From: DATDEW01 sp046590205
Lineage (GTDB): Bacteria; Bacteroidota; Ignavibacteria; Palsa-1295
Direction: 5' to 3'
DNA length: 31,931 bases
NCBI GenBank assembly: GCA_046590205.1
Contig: JBKJTT010000029.1
Coordinates: 1-31,931, forward strand
Shown here: positions 14,130 to 22,414 of the stretch, in pieces
Layout of the letters: each line of letters opens with the position of its first letter
Position numbering within the stretch: position 1 is the first letter of the stretch
Program-made: the position numbers and the translations under genes
The notes under the pieces: model-generated
What the model was told of the DNA's origin: nothing
The model's database searches: none
What the model saw: only the letters and a program-made list of their open reading frames with translations

Positions 14130-17100
14130 ATGGCAAAAAAGACCAACGCACCGCTCCTTAATGGCGCTCATATAGCCGAGAACGGTCGCATTTCCTTCTC
14201 TAAGATACCGAAGAACTACGAAATTCCGAACTTGCTCGATGTGCAGGTCAAGAGTTTCGGCGAATTCCTACAGGCAGGAATCCCTATCACCGAACGTATT
14301 GATAGAGGGCTTCAGTCGGTATTCAATCTGAATTTTCCGATCGTAGATTCACGCGAGACCTTCGAGCTTACCTATCTCGATTACCGTCTCGAAAAGCCGC
14401 GCTACGGCATTCAAGAATGTTTGGATCGCGGTCTTACCTATAGTGTACCGCTCAAGGCGCGTCTTCGTCTTTCCTCGAAGAATGCCGAAGAGGGTACGGA
14501 AGATTTCGTAGAGACGATCGAGCAGGAAGTCTTCCTCGGTAACTTACCGATGATGACAGAGAAGGGTACCTTCATTATTAACGGCGCCGAGCGCGTCGTG
14601 GTAACGCAGCTTCACCGTTCGCCGGGTGTGTTCTTCTCGGAGAGCCAACATCCGAACGGCACGACCATTTTTAGCGGTCGTATTATCCCGTTCCGCGGAA
14701 GCTGGGTAGAGTTTACGACAGATATTAATAACGTTCTTTGGGCATACATTGACCGTAAGAAGAAATTCCCGGTTACGATGCTTCTTCGCGCTCTCGGCTT
14801 CTCGAGCGATGAAGAGATATTTGATCTCTTCGGCGCAATGGAAGAGCTTGAGGTCAAGAAGACTAACATGGAAGACTATGTCGGTCGTATCATCGGCTCT
14901 GATGTTATTGATATGTCAACGGGTGAAATTTTCCTTTCGAAAGATTCGGAATTCAAGGAAGATCATCTTGAGCGCATCAAGAAGTCCGGTGTTACAAAGA
15001 TGAAGTTCTTGAATCTCGAAGAGACAGGCGGAGCTATCATCAAGAACACGATCGTAAAAGACCCGTCACGCTCAACAGATGATGCTTTCGAGCATATCTA
15101 CCGCATCATGCGCGCAACAGAAGCGCCGGATATGGAAACAGCAAAAGGTCTTCTCGAAAAATTATTCTTCACGCAGAAAAGATATGACCTCGGTATCGTC
15201 GGTCGTATGCGTTTGAATGATCGTCTTGGTTTAGATGTAGCGCATGAGATAACCACACTCACGAACGAAGACATCGTTGAAATTCTTCGCTATATCATCC
15301 GCTTCCAACTTGGTAAGGTCGGACCTGATGATATCGATCACTTGGGTAATCGCCGCGTCCGCACGGTTGGCGAACAGTTAGCGCAGCAATTTAATATCGG
15401 TCTATCACGTATGGCTCGTACCATCCGTGAGCGTATGTCTATCCATGATGAGAAGGTCGGTCCTGCTGATCTTGTCAATGCGCGTACTATCACGAGCGTA
15501 ATCAATACGTTCTTTGGTACGAACCAACTTTCACAGTTCATGGATCAAACCAATCCGCTTGCAGAGATGACGCATAAGCGTCGTATGTCTGCTCTCGGAC
15601 CTGGTGGTCTGACCCGCGAACGCGCCGGCTTTGAAGTCCGTGACGTTCACTATACGCACTATGGTCGTCTCTGTCCTATCGAGACTCCTGAAGGACCCAA
15701 CATCGGTCTTATTTCATCGCTTGCAGTTTTTGCACGTATCAATAAGTACGGCTTCCTTGAGACACCGTACCGCGTTGTAAAGAACGGCAAGATAACGGCA
15801 GAGATCGTCTATCTTTCTGCTGATGAAGAGAAAGAGAAGATCATTGCACAAGCAAACGAATCGGTTGAGAAGAGTCATTTTAAGAATGAACGTGTAAGTT
15901 GTCGTATTGATGGTGACTTCGTTTTCCGTACGCCGGAAGAAGTAGAGTATATGGACGTTGCACCGAGCCAGATCGTATCTGCTGCTGCTGCGCTCATCCC
16001 ATTCCTTGAGCATGATGATGCGAACCGCGCACTCATGGGCTCGAACATGCAACGCCAAGCCGTGCCGCTTGTTCGCCCGGAAGCTCCGCTTGTCGGAACG
16101 GGTATGGAAGGCAAGATCGCAAAAGACAGCCGCGCACTCATCCTTGCTGAGCGTGACGGAGTCGTTGAGTATGTTGATGCTGAACGCATCGTGATGATCT
16201 ATGATGATGAAGGTTCACGTGATGAGATCGCCGCAAGCTTCGATGATCGCCGTCGCCGTGAATATAAACTTGTAAAGTTCTTCCGTACCAACCAGGACAC
16301 CTGTATCAATCAGCGTCCTATCGTTGCAACCGGAGACCGTGTTGTCAAAGGTGATGCACTCGTTGATTCATCTTCGACCGAAGGCGGTGAGCTTGCACTC
16401 GGACGTAACGTGCTTGTGGCATTCATGCCTTGGCGCGGATATAACTTCGAGGATGCTATCGTTATTTCAGAGCGAGTTGTATCAGAAGATATTTATACTT
16501 CTATCCATATTGAAGAGTTCGAGCTTCACGTTCGCGATACTAAACGCGGTGAAGAAGAGCTTACCCGCGAAATACCGAACGTCTCTGAAGAGTCAACAAA
16601 AGACCTCGATGAGAATGGTATCATTCGAACCGGAGCAGAGATCAAAGAAGGTGATATCCTTATCGGGAAGATCACACCAAAAGGTGAGACAGATCCGACA
16701 CCTGAAGAAAAGCTTTTACGTGCTATCTTCGGTGACAAAGCAGGCGACGTGAAAGATGCATCGCTCAAGGCACCTCCGGGTATCAAGGGTGTTGTCGTCG
16801 AGACAAAACTTTTCAGCCGTAAGGCATCAAAGAAGGAAGGCGACGAGAAACGCGAAGAGAAGAAGAGAGTTGATGCTATCGACAAGTTCTTCAAAGATTC
16901 ACTCTATGAGATCAACACAAAGCTTGCAGAGAAACTTGAGAAGGTGCTCGATGGTGAAACATCAGCAGGTGTAAAAAATCTCGATGGCTCGACTGTTGTT
17001 CGAGGCGGCTCAACGTTCAAACATGATACGTTCTTCTCACGTCTTGACGAGTTAGAACTCCTCTCGGTCGGTAATGACTGGGTTGAAGATCGTCGCAAGT

Positions 17101-17939
17101 CTAATCTCGTTCGTAAAATTTACGAAGGATATTGGACAAAGCGTGAAGACATCGAAGCAGAAGTCCGCAAAGAAAAGTCAAAGGTTGGTCTCGGTGACGA
17201 GTTGCAGCCGGGTATCATGCAGATGGCAAAGGTCTATGTAGCTAAGAAGCGCAAGCTTTCTGTCGGTGATAAGATGGCAGGACGACATGGTAATAAGGGC
17301 GTTGTTGCGAACATCGTACCGCAGGAGGATATGCCGTTCTTAGCAAACGGAACTCCGGTGGACATCGTACTTAATCCGCTCGGCGTACCAAGCCGTATGA
17401 ATATCGGGCAGCTTTATGAAACAGCTCTCGGTTTTGCTGCAAAGCAGCTTGGTGTTAAGTTCGAGACACCTATCTTCGACGGCGCGCACTGGGATGATGT
17501 CTATAATTATCTCGGAGAAGCAGGGCTTGACCAAGAAGCACGCACAGTGCTTTATGACGGAAGAACAGGTGATCCATTCGATCAGAAGGTTACGGTAGGG
17601 CAGATCTATATGATGAAGCTCTCCCACTTGGTCGATGATAAGATCCATGCTCGCTCGATCGGACCATATTCACTTATCACACAGCAGCCGCTTGGTGGTA
17701 AAGCGCAGTTCGGTGGTCAACGTTTTGGAGAGATGGAAGTATGGGCGCTCGAAGCATACGGCGCGGCTCATGCACTCCAAGAGATATTGACGGTAAAATC
17801 CGATGACGTGCCTGGACGTTCACGCGTCTATGAAGCGATCGTCAAGGGTGATAATATGCCGGAGCCGAGCGTACCGGAATCATTCAGCGTACTTGTTCGC
17901 GAGCTTCAGGGCTTGGCGCTTGAAGTACTTATTGATTAA
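14130..17939 (+). CDS. rpoB: DNA-directed RNA polymerase subunit beta
   Basis: 1269 residues, the usual size for this phylum and shorter than the 1342-residue E. coli subunit because some lineage-specific insertions are missing. It forms the catalytic core with beta-prime. The rifampicin region near residues 460-500 reads FFGTNQLSQFMDQTNPL, then THKRRMSALGPGGLTRERAG; the Asp, His and Ser that correspond to E. coli 516, 526 and 531 are all present, so a rifampicin-sensitive genotype is expected. RLCPIETPEGPNIGLI, DKMAGRHGNKGVVA and GGQRFGEMEVWALEAYGAA are the standard motifs, with catalytic-loop lysines. The 5' neighbour is a membrane protein rather than rplL. rpoC follows after 101 bp that include a word-repeat hairpin. 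Start ATG at 14130; no strong ribosome binding site. Confidence 0.99.
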   Translation: MAKKTNAPLLNGAHIAENGRISFSKIPKNYEIPNLLDVQVKSFGEFLQAGIPITERIDRGLQSVFNLNFPIVDSRETFELTYLDYRLEKPRYGIQECLDRGLTYSVPLKARLRLSSKNAEEGTEDFVETIEQEVFLGNLPMMTEKGTFIINGAERVVVTQLHRSPGVFFSESQHPNGTTIFSGRIIPFRGSWVEFTTDINNVLWAYIDRKKKFPVTMLLRALGFSSDEEIFDLFGAMEELEVKKTNMEDYVGRIIGSDVIDMSTGEIFLSKDSEFKEDHLERIKKSGVTKMKFLNLEETGGAIIKNTIVKDPSRSTDDAFEHIYRIMRATEAPDMETAKGLLEKLFFTQKRYDLGIVGRMRLNDRLGLDVAHEITTLTNEDIVEILRYIIRFQLGKVGPDDIDHLGNRRVRTVGEQLAQQFNIGLSRMARTIRERMSIHDEKVGPADLVNARTITSVINTFFGTNQLSQFMDQTNPLAEMTHKRRMSALGPGGLTRERAGFEVRDVHYTHYGRLCPIETPEGPNIGLISSLAVFARINKYGFLETPYRVVKNGKITAEIVYLSADEEKEKIIAQANESVEKSHFKNERVSCRIDGDFVFRTPEEVEYMDVAPSQIVSAAAALIPFLEHDDANRALMGSNMQRQAVPLVRPEAPLVGTGMEGKIAKDSRALILAERDGVVEYVDAERIVMIYDDEGSRDEIAASFDDRRRREYKLVKFFRTNQDTCINQRPIVATGDRVVKGDALVDSSSTEGGELALGRNVLVAFMPWRGYNFEDAIVISERVVSEDIYTSIHIEEFELHVRDTKRGEEELTREIPNVSEESTKDLDENGIIRTGAEIKEGDILIGKITPKGETDPTPEEKLLRAIFGDKAGDVKDASLKAPPGIKGVVVETKLFSRKASKKEGDEKREEKKRVDAIDKFFKDSLYEINTKLAEKLEKVLDGETSAGVKNLDGSTVVRGGSTFKHDTFFSRLDELELLSVGNDWVEDRRKSNLVRKIYEGYWTKREDIEAEVRKEKSKVGLGDELQPGIMQMAKVYVAKKRKLSVGDKMAGRHGNKGVVANIVPQEDMPFLANGTPVDIVLNPLGVPSRMNIGQLYETALGFAAKQLGVKFETPIFDGAHWDDVYNYLGEAGLDQEARTVLYDGRTGDPFDQKVTVGQIYMMKLSHLVDDKIHARSIGPYSLITQQPLGGKAQFGGQRFGEMEVWALEAYGAAHALQEILTVKSDDVPGRSRVYEAIVKGDNMPEPSVPESFSVLVRELQGLALEVLID

Positions 17940-18003
17940 TTCGTGAATCGTTGGTCGTGGTTCGTCCTTCGTGACGAATCACGACCTGCGAAAGACGAAC
18001 GAC
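17940..18003. repeat. Word-repeat hairpin between rpoB and rpoC
   Basis: Repeated TCGT/GACGAA words: GTCGTGGTTCGT (17954-17965) pairs with ACGAATCACGAC (17974-17985) with one internal mismatch, followed by GAAAGACGAACGAC. It sits inside the rpoBC operon and has no U tract, so it is more likely an RNA structure or mobile word repeat than a terminator. Confidence 0.65.
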
Positions 18004-18040
18004 AAAAGATTTTAGAACATTAAAAGTATAAGGGAATAAT

Positions 18041-21000
18041 ATGGCATACATGCTTCCAATGGAATCGCCGTTCAAGAACTTCTCACGTATCACGATCAGT
18101 CTTGCAAGTACTGATGCAATACTCGGCAGAAGCTACGGTGAGATCACCAAGCCGGAGACGATCAACTACCGCTCATATCGTCCGGAAAAAGACGGTCTTT
18201 TTTGCGAGAAGATATTCGGACCTACCCGTGATTGGGAATGCTTTTGCGGTAAGTACAAGCGTATCCGTTACAAAGGTATTATCTGCGATCGCTGCGGAGT
18301 TGAAGTAACCACGAAGTCTGTTCGCCGCGAGCGTTTCGGACATATCGCACTTGCAGTGCCTGTTGTTCATATTTGGTACTTCCGTTCGCTTCCAAACAAG
18401 ATCGGTCACTTATTAGGTATTCCGTCTAAGGACCTTGAGAAGATCATCTACTACGAATCATACGTAGTGGTTAATTCAGGACCGACAGGGTTGCCTATTA
18501 AGCATCTTCTGACCGAAGAAGAGTACTTCCGTATTCTCGATACACTTCCTGCCGGCAATCAAGACCTTGATCATGATAGCCCCAAGAAGTTTTTGGCTCT
18601 TATCGGTGGTGTGGCTGTACGTGAGCTTCTTCGTCGTTCAGATATTGAAGCACTTTCATTTGAGCTTCGCCGCGCTGCACGCGAAGAGACATCACAGCTT
18701 AAACGTCAAGAAGCACTCAAGCGTCTTCGTACGGTTGAGGCATTCCGTGATGAAGAAAAAGTAAAAGTTGAGAACCGTCCTGAATGGATGGTGCTTGAAG
18801 TAATTCCTGTCATCCCGCCGGAGCTTCGTCCGCTTGTGCCACTCGAAGGTGGTCGTTTTGCAACGTCCGATCTTAATGATCTCTATCGCCGCGTTATTAT
18901 TCGTAATAACCGCTTAAAACGTTTGATGGATATCAAAGCTCCTGAAGTTATCTTGCGTAACGAAAAGCGTATGCTTCAGGAAGCAGTAGACTCGCTCTTT
19001 GATAATTCTCGTCGTGCATCTGCGGTAAAAGCAGATACATCTCGCGCATTGAAATCACTCTCTGATACCCTTAAGGGTAAGCAGGGTCGCTTCCGTCAGA
19101 ACTTGCTCGGAAAGCGTGTTGATTATTCCGGTCGTTCGGTTATCGTCGTCGGACCTGAAATGCGTTTGCATGAGTGCGGACTCCCTAAAGAAATGGCTAT
19201 TGAATTATTTAAGCCATTTATCATCCGTAAACTTATTGAACGCGGATTTACAAAGACAGTGAAGTCTGCAAAGAAGTTGGTTGAGAAAAAAACCAATGAA
19301 GTGTGGGATATTCTCGAATCTATCATTGATGGGCATCCTGTCATGCTTAACCGTGCACCAACGCTGCACAGGTTAGGTATTCAGGCATTCCAGCCGCGTC
19401 TTGTTGAAGGTCGTGCTATCCGTATCCATCCGCTCGTCTGTACAGCATTTAACGCTGACTTTGACGGTGATCAGATGGCTGTTCACGTACCGCTTTCATT
19501 CGAAGCCCAGCTTGAAGCATCAACGCTCATGCTCTCGGCTCACAATATCATCTCTCCGCAGAACGGAGAGCCGATCGCTGTTCCTTCGCAGGACATGGTT
19601 CTTGGACCATATTACCTTACAAAGCATCGTAACGGTGTTCATGGTGAAGGTATGTCGTTCGGAAGCGGACAAGAAGCTATCATAGCCTACAACTTGAATC
19701 GTATCCATCTTCATGCAAAGGTTAAAGTCCGCATGAAAGGAAAGGCGATCGAGACGACCGTTGGCAGAGTTATCTTCAATCAGATCGTCCCCGAAGAGAT
19801 GGGCTATTTGAACGAGCTGCTCTCAAAAAAAGGACTTCGTAAGATCATTTCGCAGACCTTCCGTAAAGTCGGTACTCTCAAGACTGTTAAGTTCTTAGAT
19901 GATCTTAAAGATCTTGGTTTTGCGTATGCTACTCGTGGCGGTGTATCGGTAAGTCTTACTGATATTATTATTCCTAAAGAGAAGGATGAAGTTATCGGAA
20001 AGGCACAGACGCAGGTTGATAACGTTCATGAGCAGTATCAGAACGGTTTTATAACTTCCGGCGAACGATATAATAAAGTTATTGATATCTGGACACGTGC
20101 TACTAACCGTGTAGCGGATAAACTTTTTGAAGTTCTTGCACATGACCGCGACGGTTTCAACCCGCTCTATATGATGGTAGACTCCGGAGCCCGCGGCTCG
20201 AAAGAACAGGTTCGTCAGCTTGCAGGTATGCGCGGTCTTATGGCGAAACCGCAGAAATCACTCTCAGGACAAACCGGCGAGCTTATCGAGAATCCAATTA
20301 TCTCCAACTTCCATGAAGGTCTCTCGATCTTAGAGTACTTCATCTCGACGCACGGTGCTCGTAAGGGTCTTGCTGATACAGCGCTCAAGACGGCTGATGC
20401 CGGATACCTTACTCGTCGTCTCATTGATGCGGCACAAGATGCTATTATTAAGGAGTATGACTGTGGTACAATTCGTGGACTTGAAACAACTGCTCTCAAA
20501 GAGGGAGATGATGTAAAGGAAACGCTTGCAGAACGTATCTTAGGGCGAGTTGCACAAGAGGATGTTATTGACCCGCTCACGAAGAAGGTCATTGTGAAGT
20601 CAGGAAAAATGATAGATGAAGAAGTTGCTTCGCGTGTAGCGGAAACATCTATTGAATCTGTAACTACGCGCTCAGCACTCACATGCGAAGCACGTCGCGG
20701 CGTATGTGCGCTTTGTTACGGTCGTAACCTCGCTACACACAAGCTCGTTGAGATGGGTGAAGCAGTTGGTATCATTGCTGCGCAATCTATTGGTGAACCG
20801 GGTACACAACTTACGCTTCGTACATTCCATACCGGTGGTACGGCTTCGCTTATCGCTAGCCAGTCACAGGTTACCTCGAAGTTTGAGGGTACTGTTCAGT
20901 TCGAAGGTATGAAGGTCATACCAAATGCAGAAGGTGAGATGGTTGTACTTTCTCGTTCGGGTATTATTAATATACTTGATGAGGATAATCGTGCAACAGG

Positions 21001-22297
21001 TAAGTATGATGTAGCGTACGGTTCAATAATGTCAGTATCTAACGGGTCAAAGGTCAAGAAGGGCGACCTTCTATTTGAATCTGATCCGTACAACTCTGTC
21101 ATCATTTCTGAACATGCAGGTAAGATCAAATTCCGCGAATTTGTTGAGAACATCACATTCCGTCATGAGCCGGATGAACTTACCGGTCACATTCAAACAC
21201 GTACTATCGACTCTCGCGACCGTTCAAAGTCTCCGACGATCGACGTTCTTGATAAAGGCGGTCATAAGATCATCAACTATATTATTCCTTCCGGGGCTAC
21301 GCTCCAGATCGAAGATGGTGATGAGATATCGGCTGGTGCGGTACTTGTGAAGATCCATAAATCCTCCGGTAAGACACGTGACATTACAGGCGGATTGCCA
21401 CGAGTTACAGAGCTCTTTGAAGCTCGTTCTCCGGGTGACCCTGCGACAGTCTCTGAAATTGACGGAATTGTCCATTTTGAAAAACCTCGTCGTGGCTCTC
21501 GCGTCATCGTTGTTACCTCGCATGATGGTACCGATCGTCGCGAATATACGATCGCATTTGGTAAACATGTTCTTGTTCAAGAGGGCGATGTAGTCCGTTC
21601 GGGCGAACGTTTATCAGATGGCTCTATTGATCCGCATGACATCTTGAAGATACAAGGTCCTTCTGCAGTTCAGCAGTACCTTGTAAATGAAATTCAGGAA
21701 GTCTATCGTATGCAGGGTGTGAAAATCTCTGATAAGCACATCGAGATCATTGTCCGCCAGATGCTTGGCAAAGTAATGGTTACAAGCTCGGGTGATTCGC
21801 TCATGCTTGAGAATGATGAGATAGATAAAGTGAAAGTGTCGGAAGAAAATGAGATACTTCGCAACTCTATTTTTGTCACCAAGCGCGGTGACTCAAAGTT
21901 CAAGATCGACCAAATGGTTGATAAAAAGCGCTTCAAAGAAGTTGTCGCCGAGCTCAAGAAGAAGGACAAAACCCCTCCAGAAGGACGTCAGGCAGACCCG
22001 GTTCTTTCTGAGCCGGTACTTCTTGGTATTACACAATCAGCGTTACAGACAGAGAGCTTTATCTCTGCTGCAAGCTTCCAGGAGACCACAAAGGTACTCA
22101 CCGAAGCCTCTATCCACGCAAAGGTTGATCATCTCTTAGGGCTTAAGGAGAATGTTATCGTTGGGCATCTAATCCCCGCCGGTACTGGACTTCCGAAGTT
22201 CAAAGAACTGCTCGTTATTCCAAAGTCACTTCTCGAAGGACAGGAACAGATGGTCAGCGTCGGCGAAGCAAAGGGCACACGAGTCCGCATCGGATAA
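18041..22297 (+). CDS. rpoC: DNA-directed RNA polymerase subunit beta-prime
   Basis: 1418 residues, typical for the group. The active-site motif NADFDGDQM lies near residue 470, with three aspartates holding the catalytic magnesium. The N-terminal zinc ribbon uses Cys 67, 69, 82 and 85 (CFC...CDRC); a second zinc site has Cys 808, 882, 889 and 892 (CGTIRGLE; CEARRGVCALC). Bridge-helix and trigger-loop sections follow around GSKEQVRQLAGMRGLMAKP and GEAVGIIAAQSIGEPGTQLTLRTFHTGG. The C-terminus ends in MVSVGEAKGTRVRIG. It follows rpoB by 101 bp and ends before a strong terminator at 22321-22349. The ATG at 18041 is preceded by AAGGGAATAAT, a modest ribosome binding site. No insertion or frame problem seen. 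Confidence 0.99.
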   Translation: MAYMLPMESPFKNFSRITISLASTDAILGRSYGEITKPETINYRSYRPEKDGLFCEKIFGPTRDWECFCGKYKRIRYKGIICDRCGVEVTTKSVRRERFGHIALAVPVVHIWYFRSLPNKIGHLLGIPSKDLEKIIYYESYVVVNSGPTGLPIKHLLTEEEYFRILDTLPAGNQDLDHDSPKKFLALIGGVAVRELLRRSDIEALSFELRRAAREETSQLKRQEALKRLRTVEAFRDEEKVKVENRPEWMVLEVIPVIPPELRPLVPLEGGRFATSDLNDLYRRVIIRNNRLKRLMDIKAPEVILRNEKRMLQEAVDSLFDNSRRASAVKADTSRALKSLSDTLKGKQGRFRQNLLGKRVDYSGRSVIVVGPEMRLHECGLPKEMAIELFKPFIIRKLIERGFTKTVKSAKKLVEKKTNEVWDILESIIDGHPVMLNRAPTLHRLGIQAFQPRLVEGRAIRIHPLVCTAFNADFDGDQMAVHVPLSFEAQLEASTLMLSAHNIISPQNGEPIAVPSQDMVLGPYYLTKHRNGVHGEGMSFGSGQEAIIAYNLNRIHLHAKVKVRMKGKAIETTVGRVIFNQIVPEEMGYLNELLSKKGLRKIISQTFRKVGTLKTVKFLDDLKDLGFAYATRGGVSVSLTDIIIPKEKDEVIGKAQTQVDNVHEQYQNGFITSGERYNKVIDIWTRATNRVADKLFEVLAHDRDGFNPLYMMVDSGARGSKEQVRQLAGMRGLMAKPQKSLSGQTGELIENPIISNFHEGLSILEYFISTHGARKGLADTALKTADAGYLTRRLIDAAQDAIIKEYDCGTIRGLETTALKEGDDVKETLAERILGRVAQEDVIDPLTKKVIVKSGKMIDEEVASRVAETSIESVTTRSALTCEARRGVCALCYGRNLATHKLVEMGEAVGIIAAQSIGEPGTQLTLRTFHTGGTASLIASQSQVTSKFEGTVQFEGMKVIPNAEGEMVVLSRSGIINILDEDNRATGKYDVAYGSIMSVSNGSKVKKGDLLFESDPYNSVIISEHAGKIKFREFVENITFRHEPDELTGHIQTRTIDSRDRSKSPTIDVLDKGGHKIINYIIPSGATLQIEDGDEISAGAVLVKIHKSSGKTRDITGGLPRVTELFEARSPGDPATVSEIDGIVHFEKPRRGSRVIVVTSHDGTDRREYTIAFGKHVLVQEGDVVRSGERLSDGSIDPHDILKIQGPSAVQQYLVNEIQEVYRMQGVKISDKHIEIIVRQMLGKVMVTSSGDSLMLENDEIDKVKVSEENEILRNSIFVTKRGDSKFKIDQMVDKKRFKEVVAELKKKDKTPPEGRQADPVLSEPVLLGITQSALQTESFISAASFQETTKVLTEASIHAKVDHLLGLKENVIVGHLIPAGTGLPKFKELLVIPKSLLEGQEQMVSVGEAKGTRVRIG

Positions 22298-22320
22298 ACA
22301 AGTATATTCTTGTATAAAGA

Positions 22321-22349
22321 AGCACGCTCCGTTTGGGGCGTGCTTTTTT
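22321..22349 (+). terminator. Rho-independent terminator of the rpoBC operon
   Basis: AGCACGCTCC (22321-22330), loop GTTT, GGGGCGTGCT (22335-22344): ten pairs with one G-T, followed by a run of T. It separates rpoC from the PorW/SprE-like gene. Confidence 0.95.
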
Positions 22350-22414
22350 GCGTAATGCACTTTATCTTGACCAATGAACGAAGATAGAATGCCGCTCGTT
22401 TATCAAAGAGAAAT

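Noticed and set aside
14130..17939. Rifampicin resistance change in rpoB
   Set aside because: The positions matching E. coli Asp516, His526 and Ser531 hold the usual residues.
20215..20682. 155-codon minus-strand frame inside rpoC
   Set aside because: Antisense to highly conserved rpoC sequence; a by-product of codon use.
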